From Corbicula japonica (taxonomy: Eukaryota > Mollusca > Bivalvia > Venerida > Cyrenidae): a stretch of DNA of 64,000 nucleotides. How positions within the stretch are numbered: position 1 is the first letter of the stretch; every line of letters starts with the position of its first letter. The position numbers and the translations under genes are program-made. The notes below the pieces were generated by a model that saw only the letters and a program-made list of their open reading frames with translations, did not search any database and was not told where the DNA came from. Positions 11,395-22,661 of the stretch are shown piece after piece. The DNA is taken from NCBI GenBank assembly GCA_038501625.1, contig JAZAYU010000012.1:10602001-10666000 (forward strand), read 5' to 3'.

Positions 11395-13150
11395 TCCTTG
11401 GCTTAGTCGTGTGGCGGCTGTAAAAAGTCTCCCCGTACATTCAGTCAGTGCTGATATCAATTAAGTCCTTTGAAGGTCGTTGAGCACGATACTTATGTAC
11501 TTTGTTAATAGTACTTCTAAAATAACTTTTGTTGTTTTTTTTTATATTTCGGCCAGTTTTGAGATGGGTGGTTTCAATTTCCCAGCCAATATTGATTCGG
11601 ATATTGTTCAATCGCCCCCAAGGATATACTTCCTGCTTTTTAATCCCCCCGCCGAAGGCGAGGGGGATATTAGAAATGCCCTTCGTCCGTGCGTCTGTGC
11701 GTCCGTGCGTCCGTCCGAAACAATTTTGTCCGGAGCATAAGTCCAAAACTACTGGAGGGATTTTATTCAAACTTCATAAACTGACAGAGCTCATTGGTAG
11801 GTAGTGCAGTGTGCAAGAACAATAACTATATCTTGCCTATTTTTAGAGTTATTCCCCTTTATCATATTTACTAGATAAATTTTGTCCGGAGCATAAATCC
11901 AAAACTACTGGAGGGATTTTATTCAAACTTCATACACTGACAGAGCTCATTGGTAGGTAGTGCAGTGTGCAAGAACAATAACTCTATCTTGCCTATTTTT
12001 AGAGTTATTCCCCTTTATCATATTTACTTGATAAATTTTGTCCGGAGCATAAGTCCAAAACTACTGGAGAGATTTTATTCAAACTTCATACACTGACAGA
12101 GCTCATTGGTAGGAAGTGCAGTGTACAAGAACAAAAACTCTACCTAGAGTTATTCCCCTTTATCATATTTACTTGATACATTTTGTCCGGAGCATAAGTC
12201 CAAAACTACTTGAGGGATTTTATTCAAACTTCATACACTGACAGAGCTCTTTGGTAGGTAGTGCAGTGTGCAAGAACAATAACTCTACCTAGAGTTATTC
12301 CCCTTTATCATATTTACTAGATAAATTTTGTCCGGAGCATAAGTCCAAAACTACTTGAGGGATTTTATTCAAACTTCATTCACTGACTGAGCTCATTGGT
12401 AGGTAGTGCAGTGTACAAGAACAAAAACTCTACCTAGAGTTATTCCCCTTTATCATATTTACTAGATAAATTTTGTCCGGAGCATAAGTCCAAAACTACT
12501 CGAGGGATTTTATTCAAATTTCATACACTGACAGAGCACAGTAGGTAGTGCAGTGTGCAAGTTCAATAACTCTACTTTGCCTATTTTTTAGAGTTATTCC
12601 CCTTTATCAGATTTACTTGATAAATTTTGTTTAAAAATTTTAACTCCAAATTTAAAAGGATTTCCTCTCCAGGTAAATTATGCGAAAGTACAACCTTCAG
12701 GTTACTTTTTCCGGCGGGGGATTTAACCATGTGTAACATGGCTGTTGTTAAATTTTGCCTTTGCCTATGTCTGTGATATGCAGGATTTATGTTCTAAGAT
12801 CCACTGTCAAAATTCTATTCTGTTTAGTTTCGCCCATTGTTTTCTCGTTTAGGGCAAAATCATTCTTTTATCTGGGGACCATACGCCACTAAACATGGAA
12901 TGGTATTTATCTGAAAATACCGTATTGAAGGTTATGTTCACCGCCATATGCACACCATCGTTTGGGATGGTAAAAATTGTACTGTTTATATGTGTAAATA
13001 TTGAGTTGCGCTCAACCAGGGGCTAGGCGGCGTGGGCAGTAATATGCATTTCTATTACTGCCTATGAACAGGCTCAATCAAACCGAGCATGCAATATTTT
13101 CATAATTGTCGTGTTCGATGGCTTTCAAAGTTCTCTTTTCATCTATATAA
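11395..13150. repeat. Composite dispersed repeat, copy A (host of a satellite element)
   Basis: The left part (GTGTGGCGGCTGTAAAAAGT, GGTCGTTGAGCACGAT, CGGCCAGTTTTGAGATGGGT) and the right part (TTAAATTTTGCCTTTGCC, GGGGACCATACGCC, GCACACCATCGTTTGG, GGCGGCGTGGGCAGTAATAT) recur in reverse order and orientation at 56709-59215. In both copies the two parts are separated by a satellite-bearing block, and the two blocks differ. Confidence 0.8.
11643..12747. mobile_element. Satellite-bearing non-autonomous element A (Helitron-like?)
   Basis: About six direct units of 144-158 bp, each starting with TTTTGTCCGGAGCATAA (11724, 11880, 12024 and onward) and containing CTGACAGAGCTCATTGGTAG. A GC hairpin (CCCGCCGAAGGCGAGGGG) is at one end and a CCATGTGTAACATGG hairpin followed by CTGTTG is at the other. 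Terminal hairpins around tandem repeats, without long inverted ends, fit Helitron-derived elements known from bivalves; this class is an inference. Non-coding. Confidence 0.6.
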
Positions 13151-13189
13151 GTAAAATATCATGATACGATACCGTTCTTCAGGAGCATA

Positions 13190-13365
13190 AGCATGACATA
13201 AAAGTTTATGCAGTCATGCTGTAATGAAAACGTATATCAGTGATATCCGATCAACCTTTTTGGGGGTTGTCCCGGTTGTCTCAATTGATTGCATTTTCGG
13301 ATTGTAGGGCTAGGCGCTGTCACCGTGACGGTGCGGGCTCGCTTCAAGCTAGGAACAATATTATT
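13190..13365 (+). repeat. SINE-like repeat, copy 3
   Basis: Leader GCAGTCATGCTGTAATGAAA and CGATCAACCTTTTTGGG precede GTTGTCCCGG, then the tRNA-like core with the B-box variant GCGGGCTCGCTTCAAGC. The boxes are more degraded than in copies 1 and 4. Confidence 0.7.
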
Positions 13366-13929
13366 GTCTCTAAATTAAATATCTCCGATTGAAGGGATCA
13401 GGTTTTCCAAACAAGTTAAAATGAAAATATATCGCAGTTAATTTTGTTTAAAAGTGGGATGCACAAATGATTCATTCTACTTATATTAACTGCTGTCGGC
13501 ACTTAATCGGATAGCATTTCTATTTTTGCTCACTTACAAGATTTTAGTAATCCCGAATCAACATATGGCGGTCAGATTAACACAAATGTAACGAAGTGCA
13601 TGTGAACCCTAATGTGGAAATGTCAAACTTTTGTTTCCTGTCTCTTTTAGTGATATATTAACATAATAAAATGTCCATTTTTAATTATACTGTATAAATA
13701 TTGATCGTATGGAAGATTTTTTAGAAAGATAGAACAAACTTGAAATCTAAAAAAATGTCGATTTAGGTCCCAACTTCCGTAAATTTCAAATCTTGGTACA
13801 GAGAATTCCTACCTTTTGCCAACTAACAATAAATGTAAGATGTATGACACAATAAAGAAACTTATATCCCAAATATGGAAAAGTTGTAATTAATTCAGTT
13901 TGGCCTTACTCTAGTTGTTCCCTTGGAAA

Positions 13930-13937
13930 TATATAAA
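13930..13937 (+). promoter_or_regulatory. TATA box of the secreted cysteine-rich gene
   Basis: TATATAAA lies 51 bp upstream of the start codon at 13988. This would place transcription start near 13960-13965 and leave a 5' UTR of about 25 bases. Confidence 0.55.
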
Positions 13938-13987
13938 TACTGTGCAACCTATGTTTTCTCGTATTTGGACGAATTTATTCTACAAAA

Positions 13988-15883
13988 ATGATGGTGAGTA
14001 TTTCACTTGCAATGTACAAATTGTAGGCTAACATTTCACTGAAACTTGCGTATTTTTTTATAATCATATTTTTGTTTTCTACACAGATGTTTATCATTGT
14101 GGTGTTAGCAGTGAATGCAGTTATGTGCTTAGCACAGGTAGAGAATGTGGCGGTTCTTAAGCCATTTGTAGATCCCGTTACCATCGATCCTTGCTTACCG
14201 AAGCCCACGCCTGACCACCCATTCATCAGCTGGGACGGCTCGCTTCTCGATACAGAATGGTAAGTTGTGTAGTATATTTCTATTGAAGCTGACAGTAAAA
14301 ATGTTCGAGTCTGATATTATTTGTAAACATTAACAGACCAGGTATATTGACAACATGTATCCAATATCATAGAAATCAGCTTATACCCAAGTATACAGAA
14401 CTTTTAAATATGAACAGTTATAAACTTATATACCAGGCAATTTTCGAGCGGGTGAAACATTGTGCATCTTCCAACAACCAGAGAAACACGGCTGGGAAAT
14501 ATTGGACTGATCCCTTTATAGTGCACTGTTAACACTTCCTTGATCCCACCAATGTCAGTAAGTTCTTCATCGAAGCGAAGTGCGAGATGCCTGTAAATAC
14601 GTTGGTATTAAATTCTTATAACTTTCATTTCAAATAATACCCAGTCACTGACTGATCTTTACATTACAGGTGGGAATATGTCAGACAAGCGAGAAATTTC
14701 CCGTCAAAGTATTCCCGACAATCAATGACTCAAGTTTGTAAAAGACCTTGGGAACCTAAACCGTAAGATATTTCTTTCACGTTTACCACGACTGACAAGT
14801 GGTTTTACTAAATCCTTTTAATTTTAAATGTAGAAATTGTTTCAAATTTGATGCAAGGGTATATGCAATAAATACATAAATTTCAGCTTTCATAAATTGA
14901 ATGCGCTTCAAGATTACACTTCCGCATTTTAATACGAACTTAAAGAACTTGAAAGTCATTTGTGAAAATGAATTATACTTCAACCAAAATAATGTGTTCA
15001 AGGATGCAGGTCATGAAATTGGACATATAGTTTAAATTACGTATCAATGTTACATATTAAGTTGAGTAAAATTAAAAATATCAGGCACTACATATAGTTC
15101 ATGTACTTATTGGAAAATATGAAGTGCTTTAGGGTGCATAATTGCGGAAACAGCCTTGTAAGAGTTAAGTATCTTGATGGAAATGAAGTAGTTCATGATT
15201 GGGGACTTATTTATTATTTCGCGGCGAAATAACAAAAAAGAAACGAAATGGTATAAATCAGCTACCATAACTTCTGGTCGAATTTCTTTTTTCTCTATTT
15301 AATGTCCTTTTTAAATCTTAACCATGATTTGTTTCGATGTGTCCTACCATTTTGTCAGTTGCCTTCCAATTCGAAACCTCAGGTGTACAGTTCAGTTATC
15401 GTAGTTGAAAAGGAGAAGGCCAACGTTTGTCCGACTGCAATTTCTACTTTTAGGGATCAAAGGCGGTACTATTGGGAGATAGCGTGCCCCTACACAGTGA
15501 ACTGGCTGAGCAAGTTCACGTGGAGAATGAAGAACGATCAATTCACAGAGACCTGTTACGTTCTATTTCCGTGTTTGCAACAAATTAGGATCGTCAACTG
15601 TACCACGTGAGTTATCTCGCTCTTGTATTGTCATTCGTCAATTTTCGTCATCTTTTGTCACCATTCAGTTTCTTTTCGCGTGGTAAATGTCGTCCGTAAG
15701 GATATTGTCTGTCCAACTCTGGCTAAAATCGCTAAATGGGTCACATTCTATAATGTTATACTGGAATCCTGTTGCTTCTTGTTGTTGTTTTTTTTGCAGC
15801 GACTGTCCTTTTTCGTTTCAAATTAACTAAATCATATGGTTATCTGCCGGTTATAGCATTTGTAGTTGTTATACTGTTTAGGC

Positions 15884-15917
<34 letters not shown>

Positions 15918-15964
15918 CACTTTTATGTTATTGTTGTGTTTTTTTGGTTGTTGTTGACATCATA

Positions 15965-16011
<47 letters not shown>

Positions 16012-16038
16012 TATCAGCAACAACAAAAAATAACAACA

Positions 16039-16102
<64 letters not shown>

Positions 16103-17988
16103 ACGTACTGAATGTTCTAATTATTTTTCTGGTGACAACGAAAAATATTATGTTTTAGGGAGAACTGTTTATATCGTTGCCAGACAACCAACCCTCATGT
16201 CCGGAACTCCGTTTGTTTAGAGAACAACTTTCGACAGTACTCGAAAGTGTTAGTGTTCTGTCCACAAACCTACAAACCGATTAGAAATCAGTGGGTTGGA
16301 GTCGATTGTCGTAAATATCCGCACTGGTGTCTCAAAAAGGTATGGTTGCGGTAAATCGGCGATAAATTATACTTTTCTGTCCGAGAAATTTAGTTTTTGA
16401 TGAGAAATAGGTCGAAAACCACACCTCTCGGTAAAAAAGACTACTCTCACTGAAAAACAATAGATCTCGAAAGAAAAGAGAGTTCTTGATCCGAGAACTT
16501 AGATTTTCCCGACCGAGAACCACAGTTTCCAGTGGTGACCCTGGTTCCCGAGCAAGAACTATTTTGTTTGCCAAATGAACAATTAAACGAGAACCATGTC
16601 ATGAACCAAAATTATCAGACTAAGAAAATATAGTTCTCGAGATATTGGGTTCGTATATTAATAGTGCAAACCGCTTCCCATATCACAGCTTCTATATAAA
16701 GCGGTCTTGTAGATGGATTATTTGTGCAAACCGCTTGCTATATACTAACTGTGATATGGCAAGCGGATTGAACAAATAATCAAAGAACATTTTTTCTTGC
16801 CATGAACGAAACCCGTTACTCGTTGTTAATATAAACATTTATTAATTAACTCGTATTGTCCCAGCAATTTTTGTATTGGTTCACCAATTCTCGTATTGGT
16901 AAAATTTAATCTTCATAATTATGATTTTGATGTTTTGAGTAGACTCACAGATGTGATTTAATACAATTGTCATTAATCAAATGAATAAATATCGACCTTG
17001 TTATTGTGCCTCGGAAAAGCATATTAGCCCTCGTCCTTCGGCCTTGGGCTATAATCACTACCCTTGGCCCCAATAACAAGGCTTAATAACATTAAGGGAT
17101 TTCCACACTCCTCCCAACTTTGTTCATCGACCAAAAGAAAATTATCAAAATCTCAATAACGGCAAAATGCAGTTCAATGCAACTTTGCACAAATGTATGT
17201 TATTAGTTTATCTTTATTTTGCATATGGTAAGACACGTTAGAAGAGTAAAGACAAATATCGAGATCTAAAAATTCCCTAAACTTCTATTTACATAAATTC
17301 ACAAAAACTAAACAACACAAAACATCATATCAAATGCCCACATTAGTAATATGATACTGACAACAATTTATTGTGTCCTCGTGACTTACATATGTAAACT
17401 TTACGAGATATTAGTAAAAGTGTGTTTGACCTTCAATTTTCTGGTCGCTTCCTGGTCGCATAAACAGATGACAATCACTGATTTCTCTTTTAGTAGTTGA
17501 ATTTTTTTTACAAAGCACATACACAACATTTTCTTGTCAGTATCATTGCGCTCACGTGGGATTTTAAAATTATGTTTTGTATCGCTTGGATTTTGTGAAT
17601 TTATGTAAATAGAATTTTAAGGAATTTTTAGGTCAAGTTTTTTTTCTTTACTTTTCGAACGTGTCTTACTGTATGCAAAATAAAGATACATTAGTAACAT
17701 TCATTTGTGGAAAGTTTCATTGGACGGCATTTTGCCATTATTGAGTTTTTGATACTTTTCTTTTTATCGATTAACAAAGTTGGGAGGAGTGTGGCAATCC
17801 CTTAATATATAGCGCGTAAACTTGAGAACAGTATTGATATATCTTAGACCTGACTAAAGCGTTTGCTGTTGTTTTATTGCCAGGTTACGTTAAGCGTGCC
17901 TCAGTGCTGCGAATGTTGGTCCTGCTGGGATATGTGGGTCACCATGCCTGAGCTGGCCAGGGAAGACGCTCTACGCGGCAAGAAGTAA
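13988..17988 (+). CDS. Secreted cysteine-rich protein, possible Spatzle-like cystine-knot ligand
   Basis: A six-exon model: 13988-13993, 14087-14259, 14670-14762, 15391-15606, 16159-16339, 17884-17988. All junctions are GT-AG and every phase agrees, giving 257 residues ending in TAA. Exon 1 codes only for two methionines. Exon 2 continues the signal peptide (MFIIVVLAVNAVMCLA). A pro-like region follows to about residue 95. The rest has some 18 cysteines: NVCPTA, EIACPY, ETCYVLFPC, NCTTENCLYRC, NSVCL, LVFCP, VDCRKYPHWC and VPQCCECWSCW. The order CPT, KC/NC with a nearby C, C, then a final P-x-CC-x-C resembles Spatzle/Trunk cystine knots that activate Toll-type receptors. That identity is tentative; the gene model is firmer. 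An AATAAA lies at 18027, about 40 bp after the stop. The acceptor for exon 4 was chosen because the stronger one at 15358 breaks the frame. Confidence 0.7.
15885..16100. repeat. Inverted triplet arrays (ATT)n / (AAT)n / (ATT)n in intron 4
   Basis: Three triplet arrays at about 15885-15917, 15965-16009 and 16039-16100. The middle one is the reverse complement of the outer two, so the intron RNA could form AU stems. All lie within the 552-bp intron between exons 4 and 5. Confidence 0.95.
16717..16786. repeat. Short inverted repeat in intron 5
   Basis: ATTATTTGTGCAAACCGCTT and a near reverse complement (AAGCGGATTGAACAAATAAT) flank a small loop. A further partial copy (GTGCAAACCGCTTCCCATAT) lies just upstream at 16664. 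Probably a small MITE. Confidence 0.6.
17096..17801. mobile_element. TTAA-flanked foldback MITE in intron 5
   Basis: A 706-bp element bounded by TTAA on both sides (17092-17095 and 17802-17805). Ends are GGGATTTCCACACTCCTCCC and the matching GGGAGGAGTGTGGCAATCCC, extending into imperfect inverted arms of about 215 bp. TTAA duplication suggests a piggyBac-mobilised non-autonomous element. It has no coding capacity. Confidence 0.75.
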
Positions 17989-18029
17989 CTTCTTACATAG
18001 TTTCTATTTGTTGGATAAGCGTAAATAAT

Positions 18030-19789
18030 AAAACGTATGCAAAATGCTGTGTTTCCATCTGTTGTCTCCGAGTTACCACGGACATAATGATCTATGGCAA
18101 AGTGCTTTTTCCGAGTAATTTTGTGGGTTTTTTTGCACAAGTTTGTTGGTGTTTTTAATAAACAATTTCACCATTCTGGACATGCCATCTAAACAGTATT
18201 AAAAGAGCCACACCATCTTCCTGTCTAACTATTTTAATTAAGTCACTTTTATTCCGTATCCTCACGTAACTTGCACAAGGTTAAGATACGCTAGAAAAAC
18301 CACATGGTGTGGCGCTGTGAAAACAGCATCGACTGTTCAAAACAAAACAAGGGAATCAACTCTATAATGTGATGCTCCGTCTTGTCAAAAATAGGCTTCC
18401 ACTACAAAACTTTTCTTGGATCCTGTTTTCATAAAGTAGGTTCCAAACTTTTCCAAAGGTATTAAAGAATATCCATGATCAAAATTCTCGTCGGATTGTG
18501 TTCTTTTTTGTTAATTATCGTAGTCGATTTGCACAGTTCTATCGCTTCTAATAGAATTGAGTTAAGTCTCTTCACTGATGACAGTATAAACAAAGTCCGA
18601 CAATTGTTTTCTATAAACATGTTTCAGACTTCTTTTTACATTTTGTATGATATATGATATTAAATACAAAATCGTAATATTATGTAATTTTATTGTAATC
18701 TTGAGATATTCTTTGTATAATTGTAACTAAGCGGGAAACTTGTTAGATCAAAGAAAAGACAGCGAAATAGATCCGCAATATTTAGTGTTTCATGATATTT
18801 ATTAATAAAACGCCTAACACAAGGTTATTTGAAATCACAGTAAAGTACACGTATTCATAACTTACACTGTAACAGAATATCAAGATAGTTATAGTTGTTG
18901 CATACGAGTAATTACTTAAACATTTTCTCACTTTTTCGTTGTTGGGTGCTTGTTTGTAAAATGTCGTAACTGAATTTCTGCAACGACTGAAATTAAGTTT
19001 GTGTATTTCAAAAATCGATATTTTTGAATAAACAGAAATAATAATATCCGTTTGATAGGAGCATAAACGTTGACACAACATCATAAGTACCATGTCCTGT
19101 TGAATGTAAAAGTTCCCGCAAAAACGAAAAGGGGCCTTTACTAAAGGACTATCAGCAATAGCAACAGATATGGATCAAGTTGGTATACATAAATCGTTTG
19201 TCGTAAAAACAGATGCACCTACACACAGGAAGTCAGTGTACTTTTCTTGAGAAACAGGTTTTATGAGTCTATAATCGGCGATCCCTAACATGCATTTCAA
19301 CCACAGTGATCCGATTTATTTACAAATGCGCAATACTGGTTGGTTCCTTGTAAACGAACGATCTTTAAAGCATTCGATGATACGTCATTGACCATCTTTT
19401 AATAAATTAAATAGTAGTTGTAACTACAAACACAATGAAAACAAAGATTATCTTAAAATGGTTAATCTTAATTTGTCATCAGTATTATTGTTCTCCCAAA
19501 TGGGTTGTGGTATTCTGTTGGTTTTCAGGAATGGGGAGAGTTTGTCTGTGAACATGTTTGGGGGAAGGGTTGTGAACATAGCACATCTTTTACTTGTTGA
19601 AGACACCGCAGGTGGGCTTCTTGAGTACGGTATCCCATTAGTCTCGTTAGTTTGCCATTATTTCCTCAAACGCTTTTTGTACTTCGTTTGACTCAGGGTT
19701 TTACTAGGTGGGTTGGTTCGGTGGGGCATAGGTCATTTGTTTACTCTATTGCCATATCTGTAATATCTTATTTCTTCTTATAAGAGTAT
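18030..19789. other. Gene-free stretch
   Basis: AT-rich sequence with no supported exon. The frames at 18475-18657 (hydrophobic start) and 19458-19691 end in stops without donors that continue a reading frame. Confidence 0.4.
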
Positions 19790-20032
19790 CTATACATGAA
19801 CATTCTTCGTTCTACTTTGTCTTTTTAAATGTTCTACCGACGTCATTTTATAAAAGGTTACAGGAGTTTGTACAACTTGAAGAGAAAGGATGGAACTTTC
19901 ATCATCATGGATATCCTCTCTCTTCTTTATTTTCGGTTTCTTCCAAACTGGTTGTAACACATCTAAAGAATGTACATACACTCCTACAGGCTGTTCACGC
20001 ACAACGGGTATATTCTTCATGTGCAAGCTGAC
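19790..20032 (-). CDS. Putative terminal exon of the cassette gene (basic tail)
   Basis: On the minus strand an acceptor TTTTTTCTCACACAG precedes a phase-0 frame of 80 codons from 20032 to TAG at 19790. It starts VSLHMKNIPVVREQPVG and contains the basic runs KKPKIKKRE and KRQSRTK. All exons of the array upstream on this strand (21-28 kb) are also phase 0, so it could be the original last exon of that gene. No family is recognised. It could instead belong to a separate gene whose other exons I have not found. Confidence 0.4.
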   Translation of the reverse strand, partial: VSLHMKNIPVVREQPVGVYVHSLDVLQPVWKKPKIKKREDIHDDESSILSLQVVQTPVTFYKMTSVEHLKRQSRTKNVHV

Positions 20033-21009
20033 CTGTGTGAGAAAAAACAATATTTAACTAAACGGATTTTTCACCACCATATCGTTTGGCATGAATCAAA
20101 ATTGTACTGTTTTGGGGCTAAATATTGTGTTGTGCGTGAAACACATTTAAACACTTGAAATACATTTTCAATCCAAATCACGAGTTCACATTCTGCAAAT
20201 TTCAGTATTTTCATATACTAAAATGTGATGATCTATTGTTGTAAAATTGTAAATAAAAATGCATTTTCAAACACGTCTTCCCTCTTCAAAGACGGTAAAA
20301 GTGTTATGATAATGTTTGATGCATGTGTGTCTTTAGTGTTATTTTGTTTCAACAACAAGAGTATTTCAGTCAATCTAAGCTATAAGCGCATATCAAATAT
20401 AAGCGCATATTCAGCAGCTTAAATATAAGGGCATATAAAAAATTAGCGCATATTCAGCAGCTTAAATATGAGCTTATATCGAAATAAAAGCATCACAAAT
20501 TCAAAAAAGCGTATATGCTTATTTTCGAGATTCTACAGTATGCCGCTTTGAAAGTTTACACAAATGACGTCAAACAGCAGAGCAATTTATTTAATTTAAC
20601 ACAACTTCAAAAGCCTATAACTGTTAAATTGTTGATAAAGACTCTAGACAGTTAAAACGATTAATTTTATTTCTTGTTTTGGCTAATGGGACAACGGTAA
20701 AATAATTTTTTGGGGGACCAGCTTGTGAATCGCCCGAAACGACCGAATAACCCACCGTCTCAATTCGCTCTAATAAACGATAGAAAAGGTCAATGAATGA
20801 AAATTTCTCGTTAAAAGGGTATGTGATAAAAAAATACATCACTCGTGTTCTTTTATAATGAAATTATTAAACTCCTCATCGAAATAGATATAAACTCGTT
20901 AAAAGCCTCTTTTTATATAAATTTAGATGACTCGTTCGATTTAGTATAAAATGTTCACTCATGTCGTTTCTTCTTGTTTTCCTCAAATAATATTCTCTGT
21001 GCTTTTGTT
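20033..21009. other. Gene-free stretch with short AT-rich repeats
   Basis: A small direct repeat, TAGCGCATATTCAGCAGCTTAA-like, occurs twice near 20400-20470. Nothing else supportable is seen. Confidence 0.5.
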
Positions 21010-21094
21010 AATTTCATTCATTATGAAAGGCTGTTGTAAGACAAATGTTTTTATTCTTTCTCTCAATAAACTATAAAAAGTATAATGAATTTAC

Positions 21095-21278
21095 CAGTCC
21101 TACACAGCCAGGATGACAGGCCACATCTCTGATCTCTTCACGGGGAGAGGGCTCTTTGTTACATGCGCTTACCAGTTTTATACAACCTGGGTGCCATTCA
21201 ATATCTTCGTTTTTCTAGAGTAGAGAAGGGTTCTCCTGATGTTTCGTCAGGAGAAAATATTATTCTTCGTACTTTGAG
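21095..21278 (-). pseudogene. Broken copy C1 of the repeat exon
   Basis: Reads from an intact acceptor: LKVRRIIFSPDETSGEP, then a 2-base loss in the A-run after LEK (relative to the intact copy at 26.3 kb) causes a frameshift and early stop. After the shift the segment still encodes WHPGCIKL, a GTAAGC-containing linker, then a second partial unit EPSPREEIRDVACHPGCVGL ending at a GTAAAT donor. So this copy holds two units and is no longer translatable as one exon. Confidence 0.65.
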
Positions 21279-21414
21279 CTGAAAAAAAATGTGAAAAGAT
21301 TAAGGAAACGCGATTATAGACAGCATTACAGCATCATAAACGTAGACACTGTTCAAATAGCAAAGTTCACTTAGTACAATTGATTTAAGATTAATTTAAA
21401 ACTCTAACACTTAC

Positions 21415-21477
21415 CGTTTTTCTATCTTCTCCCCGGGTAGTGGTCGATCTCGGTCGTTACTTTTCCAACGATATGAC
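21415..21477 (-). pseudogene. Broken copy C1 of the 63-nt exon
   Basis: Exactly 63 nt between a TTCTCATAG acceptor and a GTAAGT donor, aligned with the intact exon at 27179-27241. In the gene frame it reads VISLEK and then TAA, so it is dead in phase 0. The other frame is open but does not join to its neighbours. Confidence 0.6.
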
Positions 21478-21502
21478 CTATGAGAAGGGAAAATGTATTT
21501 AA

Positions 21503-22282
21503 GGTATGACCATCCTAATGAATACCTATACCAAGAAGAGTATCCAAGGGAGGTAACTATAGTAGTAAATTAGCTTAGAGTTCTGTCATGCAAAAGGACC
21601 AGGGTTCATATCCCACTGGAAGCTTTTTTTTGTAAGCCTAGAGCTTAAATAATTGGCATATTTCTTTTTTTCCTGTGTAATTCTGTCATTGAATATAAAA
21701 TTCTCATGATTTAAACTAAAATAAGCAAAATAATCAATATTAAAGGGGTTTTCGCTATCAGAATAGTGTTTATTCAAGTCATCAATTTGAAAATTTCTAA
21801 AACTGGACGGTAAACTTCTCTGAAATTTTGTTTAAATTTTGTTTAAGGTATATAGTTAAAAAATAGGAAATTTTTGTATATTGCACCAATCAGGATTTTG
21901 CACAATTTTCATTAATTTAGTCTCGTGAAATATAAAAAAATGCATTTTTTAAAATTTAATTGGTCAAAAAATGTCATTTTAAGATAAATTCTGTATTTAT
22001 ATATTATATCTTAAATTGGTTTAGTAAAATATAACATATTTTGGATAAACTGTAAAAAAATTAGGGTTGAATTTATCAATAACAAAAAATTTTGTCACCG
22101 ATTAAAGAATTTGGATACTTTCACGTTTTTTCTCACTTTTTTAAATAAAAAAAGCTAAAAATCTCAAAAACTACACGGTGAAAATCATTAAAATTTTGCA
22201 TACAAGTCAGTGGTATGAAGCAGTTGATGAAAAAATAATCAGATGTTGGATTCTTAATAGTGCCCATTAGGATGGTCATACC
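21503..22282. mobile_element. piggyBac-like TTAA-flanked MITE (780 bp)
   Basis: Perfect 18-bp terminal inverted repeats, GGTATGACCATCCTAATG, lie between TTAA at 21499-21502 and TTAA at 22283-22286. The two related array copies carry the uninterrupted site with a single TTAA (about 25096 and 27260, between GGTA/GTAT and TGTAGGG/TGTTGGG), which directly documents the insertion. There is no transposase, only short AT-rich frames. Confidence 0.92.
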
Positions 22283-22661
22283 TTAATATAGGGTTGCGAA
22301 ATTAATATTAAATTAATGTACTTGTTTTATAATTACCATAGGTGTGTCCGGTGAAAGAACGCCGATGTCTTAACCTCGTGTGTTAGGAGCAATGTTTTGC
22401 TGAATAAATGCTGCTGTTGTTCTTGTTGTTGGTGTTGTTGTTGTTGTTGACATTAAAACTTTACAAATATATATTTAAGGTTTTACAAAGAATGCAGTGG
22501 CAAAAAACTTGCTTAAATTTCACAAATGCATTTTTGGAAAATACTCATATTTGCCACCAAGATTTTAGTGAAGAAATGTATTTATCTAAGGACTATCGTT
22601 TGCAGGCTCAGTTGACTCTAATTCATGTTCAAAGCACATACTAAAACATTTAAACAAAAGA

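Noticed and set aside
11480..11804. Frames near a putative signal-like start at 11.5 kb
   Set aside because: They lie in the composite repeat and its satellite junction, which recur at 56.7-59.2 kb without the frame being kept.
13988..17988. Interleukin-17 identity for the secreted Cys-rich protein
   Set aside because: A CPY/W-like motif is present, but the cysteine spacing and the PQCCEC end do not match the IL-17 pattern. Spatzle-like fits somewhat better, and even that is tentative.
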